The notes under the pieces were generated by a model. The model made no database searches. It was not told the DNA's origin and worked only from the letters and a program-made list of their open reading frames with translations. Of a stretch of DNA of 64,000 bases, positions 50,301-60,446 are shown one piece after another. Position 1 is the first letter of the stretch, and each line of letters opens with the position of its first letter. The position numbers and the translations under genes were made by a program. The stretch is from Gnetum montanum (lineage: Eukaryota > Streptophyta > Gnetopsida > Gnetales > Gnetaceae), in assembly GCA_015680685.1 (NCBI GenBank), contig MNCI01025456.1, forward strand, positions 11,980-75,979, written 5' to 3'.

Positions 50301-50690
50301 GGAAAGATCGAGAAGAGGATAGTTCCATGCATCACATACAGTGATTCATCGGGTGATGACATGGAGGAAATGTCTCCATGTAACAGGTGTGCCCAAGAAA
50401 CTCTGCAACAAAGATGCCTGTATGTAGCAACCACACAAGAAGTAGTAGACACCCCATGCTTGACAGCTACTTATAGGAGCAAACAAATATGCATGGAATG
50501 AACTGAGGAAACTCATGCCAACAACTGTGGCATAGATGCATTGGAAAGTGAGCGTCGCCAACTTCCACCCCTCAACTTAAGATCATCAATTGAGAGAACT
50601 TGGGCACTTCTGGAAAATTCAAATAGGCGCTCACTATTTCGGATCTCTCCCTTACAACTCAGTCATGGGGGAGATGGCCACCTATGCTAA
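47343..50690 (+). pseudogene. gag-protease polyprotein of I, one frame with six transition-type stops and an in-frame pol deletion
   Basis: The frame runs from ATG at 47343 to TAA at 50688-50690 (1116 codons) without a frameshift. Stops at 47418 (TAG), 47505 (TAG), 47943, 48219, 48858 and 50499 (TGA) are each one transition from a sense codon. Order: N-terminal FTFILHQDE (47480); gag capsid-like domain (48280-48850, GGYNADPQHHLQEFHDACAL, SWYWSLEPETIRRWSTMLEL); Cys-His motif CEVCYYDHPKGCCP (49159-49200); Pro/Gln/Tyr linker; protease 49890-50340 with intact LLDSGSGVNLIS and GDFPIIMGRAWLS. It then passes straight to the tail LFRISPLQLSHGGDGHLC. The RT-RNaseH-IN segment (about 2.9 kb in E) is cleanly absent. 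Confidence 0.9.
49159..49200 (+). other. Atypical Cys-His motif in gag (zinc-knuckle-like)
   Basis: The motif reads C-x2-C-x3-H-x3-C-C, not the retroviral C-x2-C-x4-H-x4-C. The same HPKGCC core is kept in B (7730), C (56680), E (40474) and, without cysteines, D (31290). This suggests a metal-binding role, but spacing differs from the standard knuckle. Confidence 0.5.
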
Positions 50691-52187
50691 TCACATGGGG
50701 CCCTCAGTTCTTTTTCAATTTTTGTTTTACACATTTTTGTTTTACAAATTTCTTTAACTTTTCTAATTTTTTTTTTACAACTTTCTTTAACTTTTGATGT
50801 TTTTGTTTTACACCATCGTTATACTTTTCTATTTTTTTAATGTATGTGTGTGTGTATCCACCCTGTAAGTTCATCACCCAATAAGTGTTCAGACTGATGG
50901 GATGAACTATTTTCATATTGATTGCTAATGTTTGGTTTTTACCTTTAAGTTACAATGTTGATACTAAGGTATGTTTCTTTTGATATGGCAGGCAATGAGA
51001 TCACTTCATCCATCCTTTCATTAAGTCTATGGTTTCTCTTGGCTTAGAAATGTACAGTTCCCTTCCAATAAGAACTTTAACGAATTGGTGACTGAGCATT
51101 TCTCAAACTAAGGAAGGACTCAAGGATTGCAAAGGATGTGACTTCAAAGGAATTTGATGCTTTTGTGTTGATCATTCTCTTGGGTGCTTGGATGTTTTCT
51201 TCTTCAGTTTTCTTACCGTTCCGATGTTACCCATTCTTCGGAAGCTGAGACAATAAAAATAAGAATTCTTTGCATGGTGTGGTCCCCATGCATAAAAACA
51301 CAAAACACAAAAAAAAAAAAACCAGACCAAAGTGAGGATTCAAATCACACCCCTTAGACGGAATAACTTTGGGCTACAAGCACTGGTTATGGAACCAAAG
51401 TGTTCCCTCTAACTAAGTCCCTTCTCGCTTCCCGTTCTCTCCCTTGTTTCGTCGGAATGGTGGTGGCTCTTTGAAGATGCCTCCTTGTTATCCAAGTGGA
51501 TGGTTTAACCGGATGCATTGATGCTAAGTCACTGGAAGTGGTTGGTTTGAGCCTGCGTTGGAACGAGATTTGCCAAGTCGCATTAATCATATCACACACA
51601 AGGGGTTGTACACCACCTTGTCCTTTTTATTCCATTCCATCGTCTTCTTTCCATCCTTCTCTCCCTTATTCACCTCATTGCCGATTGTATCATTAGTGTA
51701 TATATTTTGGTTGATGCTTTGTTTTCTTTTTGGTAAATTCTAGCGGTTAAGACTTTAGCTCTTGTTCCAAAGGACATTCCCAGAGCCTACGGACTCTTTG
51801 AATGTGGGATTTTCAGGGCATTAAGGGCATGAGCCTACTTTGGGGAGGACCCACTGACACTCCTATTTGGAACATTAGTTAACTTCTTTTCCTTAACATT
51901 TTGCAATTAATTTTATTTTTGTTCATTACCATTTTGACATCCACTTCACTGATCCCATAGTTGTCCCTTTTTACCTATCTTTCTTACTCTTTTTCTTTCT
52001 CCATTCTAACGCTACCGGAGGTTCGTGATTAGTCATGGGGGTACAGGGCCTACTTTTTCAATTTTTCTCCTAAGCCCCGAATTTTTTCATTTATCTTCCT
52101 AACCCCTACACCTTCGGTAGTCATCATCTACATTTTCCCAGATCCATATCAGCCATACCACAACCTAGTTAATGAACTTACACCGAA
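50691..52187 (+). other. 3' noncoding region of I
   Basis: A T-rich start, AAAGGATGTGACTTCAAAGGAATTTG (51133), the CAGGGCATTAAGGGCATGAGCCTACTTTGGGGAGGACCCAC block (51814-51854) and a PPT-like AGTCATGGGGGTACAGGG (52031). It is nearly collinear with 44851-46287 of E. Confidence 0.6.
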
Positions 52188-52252
52188 GCAAGGTATTAAT
52201 TACTTAATGATTCAATTATCCTTGCTAATATATGATTGTGTTGTGTGTGCAG
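52188..52252 (+). promoter_or_regulatory. Intron-like segment before the accessory ORF (I)
   Basis: GCAAGGTATTAATT...TTGTGTGTGCAG is 65 nt and abuts ATGGCACTC. The donor position reads GC (GT in A, B, C and E). The TTGTGTGTGCAG acceptor is strong. Confidence 0.5.
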
Positions 52253-52449
52253 ATGGCACTCATACAACAACGGAATGGATCTGGAGTAAACACTTGGAAT
52301 GGAGCAACGCTGAAGCAGCTATGCAAGGAGTAGAATTGATGATGCACTTACGGATGGACAATGGAAGGCGCAATCTAGGCATTGGTTGCAGCAAGACTCT
52401 TCTCTCTTCTTCTCTTATATTCTCTCTCCTCTTTTCTCTCAGCTACTAA
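52253..52449 (+). pseudogene. Short accessory ORF of I, one-base frameshift near the start
   Basis: From the ATG after the mini-intron, the frame stops at 52331. In the next frame (open to 52449) it encodes text matching E's accessory protein: WIWSKHLEWS and NGRRNLGIG, then a hydrophobic Ser/Leu tail. One base is missing relative to E near 52275. It is about 65 codons long. No known family is recognised; the conserved W-x-W-x-K-H and N-x-R-R-x-N-L-x-I-G pattern suggests a real small protein. Confidence 0.5.
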
Positions 52450-52621
52450 ATGTGGCCTGATGTCATTGTAATAAGGTGTTCACCCTTGTTGTCATGAACA
52501 CCAGTCTTGTCAAGTCTTGTAATAATGAACCATTCACATGTCATTCCATTAGTTCCATTCCCCTCAATAATACCATACCTACCTAATATCATTGTAAAGA
52601 ACTTGAGGAAGAGTTTTCATT

Positions 52622-52635
52622 TAGTCATGGGGGTA
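52622..52635 (+). other. Polypurine tract of I
   Basis: TAGTCATGGGGGTA abuts TGATGAGACG of the 3' LTR. Confidence 0.8.
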
Positions 52636-53580
52636 TGATGAGACGCGATATGCATAAGCCGCGATATCGCATCCCCTGCGATATCGCGTCCTTCCTTGCG
52701 ATATCACATACGCGATATCACGGTCCGCCGCCATATCTATAAATAAGAGGCGGTACTCCCCTCATTCATCATCCTAGGCATAAAGTAGTGAAGCTCTAGC
52801 GGATTGATCACCCCAGAGAAAGAATATTTTCCATGTGCCCGTGGTAGGAGTCCCCCAAGTGAACGGTTCTTTATTCAAGCAGCTTTGTACCTGAACGCAA
52901 GTTGTGTATGGTAATAAAGATGAGCTTTGTGGATAAACCTTGTAGTGCATGGATAGGTTTAATTAATGTTATTTATTGCTTTCCTAGTAACGCGGCATGA
53001 GTACTACTTGGTTACGAGCATTGATGAACATGTACGGCTAGCCAAGGAATTATCTACTCATCACGATAGTTTCTTTCACCCTTTCCTCCTAGAACGTGGG
53101 ACAAGTACGACTTGATTATCAGCATCTCTAGATGTGTACAGCTAGTCAAGGAATCGGCTGCTTGTCACACTTAGGTTAGTTAAGTGCCTCAGTACGACCG
53201 CTTCGAGCACGTGCGTTACATGTGGTAATCCCAGTAACAATTAGCGTTTGGTAGCCACAGTTGCACAGTTTAGGGTGTGTACGGTAACTGGGAATGGATG
53301 CTGACATTAGGGCTTAGTGCTGTAGTTAGAGTTAGTTTTAGTTTCTCAATCCTTTACCTCTTAGCATTGGAGAAAACTGTAAAATACCAAAAAAATCATA
53401 TACCTCGGACTTGCTTAACCATACACCGTGACACATACAAGCAAGCCTGGGAAGACAACGAACGATTAACCCCAAGTGTTTCATGGGGCGTTTAGGCATT
53501 TAGTCTATGGAGTTCGACCGGATCACACGTGCTACGCTCGTTTCATATGGTTGAGTGTAGGGGTACCTCGCCACTCATCA
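52636..53580 (+). repeat. 3' LTR of I
   Basis: 945 bp, TGATGAGACGCG...GCCACTCATCA. U3 carries extra GCGATATCGC units compared with the 5' LTR (52647-52723), accounting for the 37-bp length difference. TATAAATA is at 52738-52745. The following TAAGG is the target duplication. Confidence 0.93.
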
Positions 53581-53644
53581 TAAGGTATCAACTGCATTGT
53601 GGTTTATCTATCTTTGCTCATTTTGGACTATGTTGTGTGTGCAA

Positions 53645-53860
53645 ATGGCAATCATACAAATAATGGATTGGGCTTGGAGGAAGCACTCAAGATGGACTAG
53701 AACTAGAGAATTTATGAAAGGAGAAAGTTTGGTGGAATGGCTATGGATAAACAACAGAAGGCACAATCTCGACATTGGCAGCAACATGCTCCATCTTCTT
53801 TCTCTCTCTCTTTTTCTCTTCAAACTGCCAAATAAAGGCTTGGATGTTATTTATGTATGA
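53645..53860 (+). CDS. Short accessory ORF of E (71 aa, open)
   Basis: This is the only undamaged frame of E. It starts at the ATG directly after the mini-intron (46288-46293 plus 53586-53644; acceptor mutated to CAA) and ends TAG/TGA at 53860. The protein has a Trp/Arg-rich N-terminal half (WAWRKHSRWT, NNRRHNLDIG) and a Leu/Ser-rich hydrophobic stretch near the C-terminus. It aligns with the shifted frame of I. The function is unknown; location suggests an env-slot or regulatory protein. Confidence 0.5.
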   Translation: MAIIQIMDWAWRKHSRWTRTREFMKGESLVEWLWINNRRHNLDIGSNMLHLLSLSLFLFKLPNKGLDVIYV

Positions 53861-54023
53861 GTGTTCACCACAATGGTCATGAACACTAATGTTGTAATAT
53901 GCTTATTGATCTGTTCACTGGGCACTTTGAGTCTATCATCCCATTCCACTATCAGGTATCAATTAGTCAATAATCCCATACATTACCAATATTTTGTAAG
54001 GAACATGAGGACAAGTTTTCATT

Positions 54024-54037
54024 TAGTCATGGGGGTA
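54024..54037 (+). other. Polypurine tract of E
   Basis: TAGTCATGGGGGTA precedes TGATGAGAGTGG. Confidence 0.8.
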
Positions 54038-55019
54038 TGATGAGAGTGGTTACACTACCAGTTATTCTAATTATTAGAGCAGTTACTTTAGTGGATACTC
54101 TAGCAGTTACTCTAATTACTTGAGTGGTTACTCTAGTAGTTATTCTAATTATTGGAGTGGTTACTCTAGCAGTTATTTTAGTTATTAGACTGGTTACTCT
54201 AGCAATTACTTTAGCAGTTACTCTAATTATTAGAGTAGTTGATCCCAAGTCTATAAATACAGTAACCAGGCACATAATTGAGGGGAAGACTTTTAGCAAA
54301 AAAGTAGCAAAAATCTTGTAGTTTGTTTGAAAGTTAGAGTATTTTCCAAGTGCCCGTAGCAGGAGGTTGAAGTGTGGATGGATCATTATTCAAGCATTGA
54401 TGTACCTGAGCACATCATTGTGTTGGCAATAAAGACAAGCTCTTTGATTCATCCTTGCAGCACTTGAGATTTGTTTTCTTATGCATTTCTTTTATTTTAT
54501 TTTCTTATGCATTTATTTTATTTTATTTCATTTTATGCACTTTACATTTCTATTATTAGCACAACAATTCATTTTGATCAATTACGCAAATCATTAAATT
54601 ACACAACCACAATGACTTTGAGCATGCGTGTAATGCTTGGTAACCCAGTAACAATTAGCGTTTGGTAATCCTAGTAGTGTTGCACTGGTTCAAGATCTGT
54701 ACAGCAAGTGGGAATGGATGTTGATGTAGGATTAGTTAAAACTTAGTTAATGAGTAGTTAAGTTAAATTAGTCACTTAGTTACCTCTCCTTCCCTACTAG
54801 CACAAGACATAAAAACATAAAAGCTATTAAAATCATATGCCTCAAGCTTACTTATCTATACAATCATGACATACAAGTAAGCTTGGGAAGACAATGATCA
54901 ACCAACCTGTCCTTGTTCCACAAGGGTGCATAAGCACTTAGTCCTTGGAATTCGATCAGATCATGCATGAAATGCTCATATTTGTATGGTTGAGCATAGG
55001 GGTACCTCGCCGCTCATCA
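54038..55019 (+). repeat. 3' LTR of E
   Basis: 982 bp, TGATGAGAGTGG...GCTCATCA. GGTTACTCTAG repeats lie at 54045-54235, TATAAATA is at 54252-54259, and an AATAAAGACAAGC poly(A)-signal region is near 54430. It is followed by ATGTC. Confidence 0.92.
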
Positions 55020-55024
55020 ATGTC

Positions 55025-55654
55025 TCTTCTCAGTATCCTCTCTTCTTGTAACTATTGAAGATACCAATCTTTTCTACTTCATTTCTTATTCTAAGCATTT
55101 CTGATAGATGAGACCTAAACTACTTGTTACATATAAAAACCTAAAATTATCAATCATAGAAGAGAAAAAGATTTATGGTTGTATGGAAAATATTATGAGA
55201 AAACTCTTTAATGCTTTGTTTGGGTGAAAGCTAAATGAATGTTTTAAAGAAATTAAAATTGAAGAGGTGAATGTTATGAGTGAAAATTTAATTTTAAACT
55301 AATGGTATGATATGCATGGTAGGACATCATAAGATAAAAACTCCATGGAAAGTAGAAAATCATGCACATAGCTACCATGTATGTAGGCTATCTCAATTGC
55401 AAATAGGTGTATTAATATCATCCATTTGGAAAGAAAAAATTATCCCTAGTTTAGCTATATATTTATGATATATATCTATTATTTGGACATGAGAATTTTT
55501 TATATTTTTTAAATTAATAAAATCTCAAATTGATTAACTGAGAATTGATTTTCACTTTGAAAAATAAAAATTAAAATGAGTGCATCTTATTCAATGATAA
55601 TTCTCCTAAAAAATTCATCTCTTCACCTGGTTTATGACAAAAATTATTTTTTTC
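55025..55654. other. AT-rich unassigned DNA right of element E
   Basis: This continues the pre-insertion sequence found left of 37473. No gene or known repeat is recognised. Confidence 0.4.
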
Positions 55655-55835
55655 TAAGAACAAAGTCCAGTTAACAAAGTAGTTGGCCTTTAGGAAAAAA
55701 TCTCAACCAAAATAATAATTCTCATGAAAATGTTTATCTCTTAGTCTAATGTTATGATGATAATTATTTATCTACCATGACAAAGTCCATTAGCCTCTTA
55801 GCCATAAAGCTCCTCCTTAGCTATTAAGAAAAGGA
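55655..55835 (-). repeat. Inverted partial copy of the ~255-bp repeat
   Basis: The reverse complement matches 26690-26880: ..GCTAAGAGGCTAATGGACTTTGTCATGGTARATAAATAATTATCATCATAACATT and CATTTTCATGAGAATTATTATTTT..GGCCAACTACTTTGTTA. This shows the repeat is dispersed and not confined to one array. Confidence 0.7.
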
Positions 55836-55859
55836 AAGAAAACTACAAAAATGAGAGGT

Positions 55860-56200
55860 TGATGAGCAACACAGAATTCCAACACTCAACCATAGAAGTC
55901 ATAAGTGTTGATGCAAGACTAGATCATAATTCGTGGAGGAACAATGTAAGTATACTAGTGAGTTGATAATGAGTTTTTGGTTATTGTTTTCTCAGTTAGA
56001 GTTATTGAAGTGCAAAACATATGGTTTAACTATTAGTGAGGTATATGATAAAATGATGTTGATAGGCTCTAGGTATGCTAAGGATAAACATAGTGAAAAT
56101 GAATAGAAATTTTATTACTAAGTACAATGGAAATATAAATATATTCTAGCTTATTGACGATTAGTATATGGTTCTTTCTTATCATACACCAAGGAAAAAA
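55860..56200 (-). repeat. Inverted LTR U5 fragment
   Basis: The minus strand reads as the 3' end of a family LTR (..ATGACTTCTATGGTTGAGTGTTGG..CTCATCA, reversed at 55860). It continues through U5 text (GTATATGATAA.. region near 56046) to about 56200, where plus-strand gag of C begins. This is a rearrangement, since LTR and internal region point in opposite directions. Confidence 0.6.
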
Positions 56201-56204
56201 CTTA

Positions 56205-58280
56205 GGGACATTGTAGATTATCATAGACTCTTGGGGTTTATGCACAAGGTAGATTATTAGAGTTGATAGCCCATCATATCCAAAGATTAATTGATCAAGT
56301 AGCAAAGAAGGAAGGAGAATTCAAGAAGAGAGAGTCAGCTAAATAATATAATAGAGATCCATCAATTAGAAAGAGAGATGTGTAGATATGTAACAAGTAA
56401 GAGGAAGAAATTTTGGAAGATGTTATTTAGAAAAAGACTCTACCTATTCAAAAATTTGTCAATGATATAGCAACTAAGGTAGAGAAAGTTAGGGATTCAG
56501 TGGATGAAAATTTGTTACAACCCTAAAGATTGTGGAGGAAAAGATTGAATAAGCACTTAACAAGAGCAAGAAAAGGAAGAAGAAAAGAGCTAATGGATGA
56601 GAAAGTTCTAAGCATAAGGGAAAAGTTGCTACTATTGATGAGTACACTGACTCTAGTTTAGAGGAAGAAGAAGGATGAAATGTGTGCTAGTATGAACATC
56701 CTAAAGGATGTTGTCTTATTATGGTCCACTTGCAAGAATTTGGGCTATATGCACATAATCCAAGCTTTGTCAAGAAGTAAATGCTCAAAAGGCTACCTTA
56801 TCCTCAAGGTAATATTAAGCAACCTTCTAGCTAACATATTACCCAAGTGGAGCCTACCCTTAACCATAGGAACAATATTAGTAGTAGTGGTAGCAACCAT
56901 AGACATGGGCAATGCCATAGCCAAGGCAAGAATATCCATTTAGAAAACTAGATATTTATGGATATTACATTCAGTGTCCAATATCTTCAAGAAATAGATC
57001 AGATTAGACTTCTTATCCTTATTATCTTGCAAAATACTGTAGGCCTACTACTCCAAGGATGGATCATAGTCGTTATGCACATTCACCAATAGTTGGTCCA
57101 TAAAATTTCCCTTCAAATTGTTTGCCACCTATGCCACCACCTACTATGCAAGGGGAATTACCATCACAACTGTAGAATAGGAGAGCTACAAGAGTAGTGA
57201 ACATACAAGTAGAGGATCTTACCAAGAACACTAAGTGCCAAACAAAGAAACATCTTTTGTTTGGAAAAGTCCTAAAAAGGCTAGTAGAGTTAGAAATTCA
57301 TTGAGATAAACTTTTCCTACACTAGATCCAACTACTAAAAACAAGCTTGCAACATCATCAAACATGCAAAGTATCATGCTTATAGAAATAGTCATGAACT
57401 AGATTAAAGTAGGACCACTCCCTAAGAAGAGAATTGATTCAGGAGTTCCTTTGATTTATTCACAAGTAGCTGGAAATCTACCATGCAAAGCTCTACTAAA
57501 TTTAGGTTTCGGGGTAAATTTTATCTCTTACAAAGCATATCAACCATGGGACCTACCATCCTTATAGGAGTGTACTATCATGTTGGAGCTTGTAGATCAC
57601 TCTATTGTCATTCCTTTGGGATAGATTGTGGATGTGGTGACCACTATCAATGGATGGCCTTATCTAGTAGACTTTCTTATGATTGATGTAAAGAATGAGA
57701 ACAAGAAATTTCCAATTATCATGGAAAGGGCATGGATTAGCACAATTGATGCTAAGTTAATTATGAGAGATTTATTTATAGAAATCTCTAAGGAAGATAA
57801 GAACAGAGCCATACACACATAGTGGATTCCATGCATTACTGCTAAATGTAAAGGGTGCAATCGTGGACTGACCTTTCAAAATGTCAATAGAGTCACTACA
57901 ACAGTCCACAACAACAATGAAAAAAAATTGTGTGCAAAAGAAAGAGCAAGGGCCACCAAACCAATAGACACCTTATGGTCAACAACTAAGAACCTTCAAT
58001 TGTTCGGAATATGCATAAAACAATCTAATTCATTTATTAATTCTCTTAGAAGATGAACCCAATTAAGGACACGAAAATGAAATTAATAAATCATAATCAT
58101 ACACCAATAGGGAAAGAAAATAAGAACTTGGATGATCAAAACTTAACTACCATCAAGATCACATGGGGTTATAGCAAAAAAGTTAAATCAATAAAGAGGG
58201 TAAGTGAACCACCTAAAGTGTATGATCTAGGAGATCTAGGGAGCATTTTTTGAACACTGCTCCATGAGTTCAACATTTGG
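56205..58280 (+). pseudogene. gag-protease remnant of C
   Basis: Gag C-terminal text (QRLIDQVAKKEGEF, NRDPSIRKRDV) is followed by the Cys-His motif (56680-56720, YEHPKGCC), a linker, and the protease at 57380-57850 with its catalytic triplet changed to N-L-G (LLNLGFGVNFIS); MERAWISTIDAKL is at 57721-57760. The tail SEPPKVYDLGDLGSIF is at 58206-58253. Stops are frequent and no pol text is present. Confidence 0.75.
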
Positions 58281-60379
58281 AAGATGTCTTACCTTGATTT
58301 TGGAATTAATAAGAATTTCTCCATTTTTTTGTTTTACAATTCTTTTCACTCTATCACATTTTTTGATAAAATTTTCTTATTCTTTTATACTTTTTCATTT
58401 CTTAAATTTTTGATATTCTTCCATATTTTTCAATTTTTTAATGATTTTTCATTCTATGAAATTTTTCAAATTTTTCATCTTTTTCCAATTCTTACTATCT
58501 TTTCCATAGGTTTTTTTCATTTCCTTTGTAAATAATCTTGATTGTTAATATAACATATTATGAATAAGGCAAGATGTATCCCAATAAAGTGAAGATTTCT
58601 CTATGTTATCAAGTCATAAGGGACTAATTATTTGAATAGTGAGCCCATACCATTTGTTCATCCATTAATAAGAGGTTCTTACCATGGCTATAATGATATT
58701 CTTTTCCATCATAAAACTAAGAATAAACTTGTGGTCATTATGCTTGGATTGAAAAGTGAAGAACCAAGTGGAAATGTAAAGGGTGTGACATCAAGGGGAT
58801 TTATGGACTCTCTTGGATTACTTTTGTTATTTCTATCATATTGCTAAGGTTGTATTATATCCTTGTAGATCTAATGAAAAATTGAGGTAAGAGTAAAATA
58901 ATTGCTACCTTATCATGTCACTAGAAAGACATGTTACCCATGCATGAATGTAGTCCTTTGGCAAGGTTGACACAGATCAAAATAAAAGAGTATAGAATAA
59001 AATTTTTGGGGTACCACTGGAAAGGCATGTTATCCATGCTTGAAGGTAGGCGACTTCTTAGAAATCTAAAAAATAAAAGTGCAATGAATAAACTCCTCCC
59101 TTAGATAATATGCCAAGTGACAATACTCCTTGCAACAGTGGTAGTGTTACAGTTGTAATTCCAAAAGATGAGACACTGCGATGTCACTGAATGTGGTTTG
59201 AACTTGGTTTGAATCTTGGATAGAAATGCTAATGATTACTTTAAATACTAATAAAACACAATAATTCATTATACCTATGGTAAGATACTTCATGTCTTAA
59301 TTTTTGCAATCCCTTCTAAGTTCATCTTATCTCATTATATGAATAATCATAACTTTTGGTTTTGTGTAACATAGACTAATTTTCACAATTTGGTGGTACT
59401 AACGTGTGCTTTGCTAAACAAGCATGCATTACATTCAAATCCTTAAGTTCCTAAGGACACTTTTAGTCATGGTTATACAAGGCCATTAAGGGCTAGAGCT
59501 TGCTTTGGAATGGATACGCTTATATAACTATTGTATCTTATACCTGCCAAGCGATTCCACATCATCTTGATCCTCCAGATATCAGTAATGCCAATAAAAA
59601 ATTTCCATATCATTCAAACTATATGTTATAACTACATGGATTCATTACCCTTGTTATCCATCATATCACACTTCATGAACTTTCATAGCCTGAGATTCCT
59701 TCTTTATGAACTTTCAATGATAAATTTCTGAAAAATGTACATCTATCCATAGTCCAAACCCTCTGAATATGCTCTAAACCTTCTAGAAATTCAAAGAGAA
59801 TCATTTTCCATCCTTATAAGTTTATGAAAAATGCAAATTTTTGGACCCTCATATCGGAGCTACCCCAATATTGAATTCTTAATGTTGGATCCCCAATATT
59901 GAGTCACACAAAAAGGATAAATAGGTGAACACTCAGTGAATTTACAAACAAGAGAGTTTTTCCATTTTTCTTCTCTGATTTAAGCTCTAACCTCCTATCT
60001 TTCCCAAGACATATCTTGCACATCATCACTCTGATTTTAGAATTTATTTGATCCCAAAGTGCTCAACATAGTCATGGGGGATGCTTCTAAGGAAAATTTG
60101 AGCCATTTTTTTTCAAAAATTGCTAACATATGAAACATATTTTAAGGGTAAGTATTAAGGGATAATTGAAAATTTTTTATAATAATCAATCATATTAATG
60201 CCAGAACACTCAAATAATTCTTTTAAGGAATCATATCCATCATTACAAGGCATGAATATGAATAAAATAGATAATTGTGAAGGGTTATAAGAAAATCAAC
60301 ACTTATGGGGTAGTGTTTTGAGATTTTTCTAACTCTGCAATCATAATAAAATAAGAACTTAATGTAACTAATGGTATGA
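58281..60379 (+). other. 3' noncoding region of C
   Basis: A T-rich start, AATGTAAAGGGTGTGACATCAAGGGGATTTATGG (58774), duplicated GACATGTTACCCATGC / GGCATGTTATCCATGC blocks (58927 and 59024), a diverged AGGCCATTAAGGGC block (59474-59520) and a PPT-like TAGTCATGGGGGATG (60069). Confidence 0.55.
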
Positions 60380-60446
60380 GTAAGGTATCAAACTATTAAG
60401 AATACATGAGAGTACCTTAGAAATTGTAAATCCTTGATGATTGTAG
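60380..60446 (+). promoter_or_regulatory. Intron-like segment before ORF3 (C)
   Basis: GTAAGGTATCAAAC...GATTGTAG, 67 nt, abutting ATGGTTCC. Confidence 0.5.

Larger units (their letters stand above)
46294..53580 (+). mobile_element. Element I: well-preserved non-autonomous LTR retrotransposon nested in E, TSD TAAGG
   Basis: LTRs are at 46294-47201 and 52636-53580, and TAAGG flanks it at 46289-46293 and 53581-53585. The 7287-bp element has an intact primer site, one long gag-protease frame, the 3' noncoding region, a mini-intron, a short accessory ORF and a PPT, but no RT, RNase H or integrase. It sits in the mini-intron donor of E. By eye, about 320 bp of the two LTRs differ at roughly 24 sites, mostly C/T and G/A. 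It is therefore younger than E but not very recent. Confidence 0.95.
37478..55019 (+). mobile_element. Element E: Athila-like Ty3/gypsy element with full pol, carrying nested element I; TSD ATGTC
   Basis: LTRs are at 37478-38507 and 54038-55019. ATGTC precedes (37473-37477) and follows (55020-55024). Excluding I and its duplicated TAAGG, E is about 10.25 kb. Internal order: PBS, gag, protease, RT, RNase H, integrase, polyprotein tail, conserved noncoding region, mini-intron, 71-codon accessory ORF, PPT. Eye comparison of about 240 bp of LTR R/U5 shows roughly 25 differences, so the insertion is old. It is the only element here with polymerase and integrase text, and it is inactivated. Confidence 0.92.

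Noticed and set aside
58284-58535. Phe-rich 83-codon ORF
   Set aside because: A translation of the T-rich start of the 3' noncoding region, present as noncoding sequence in all elements.
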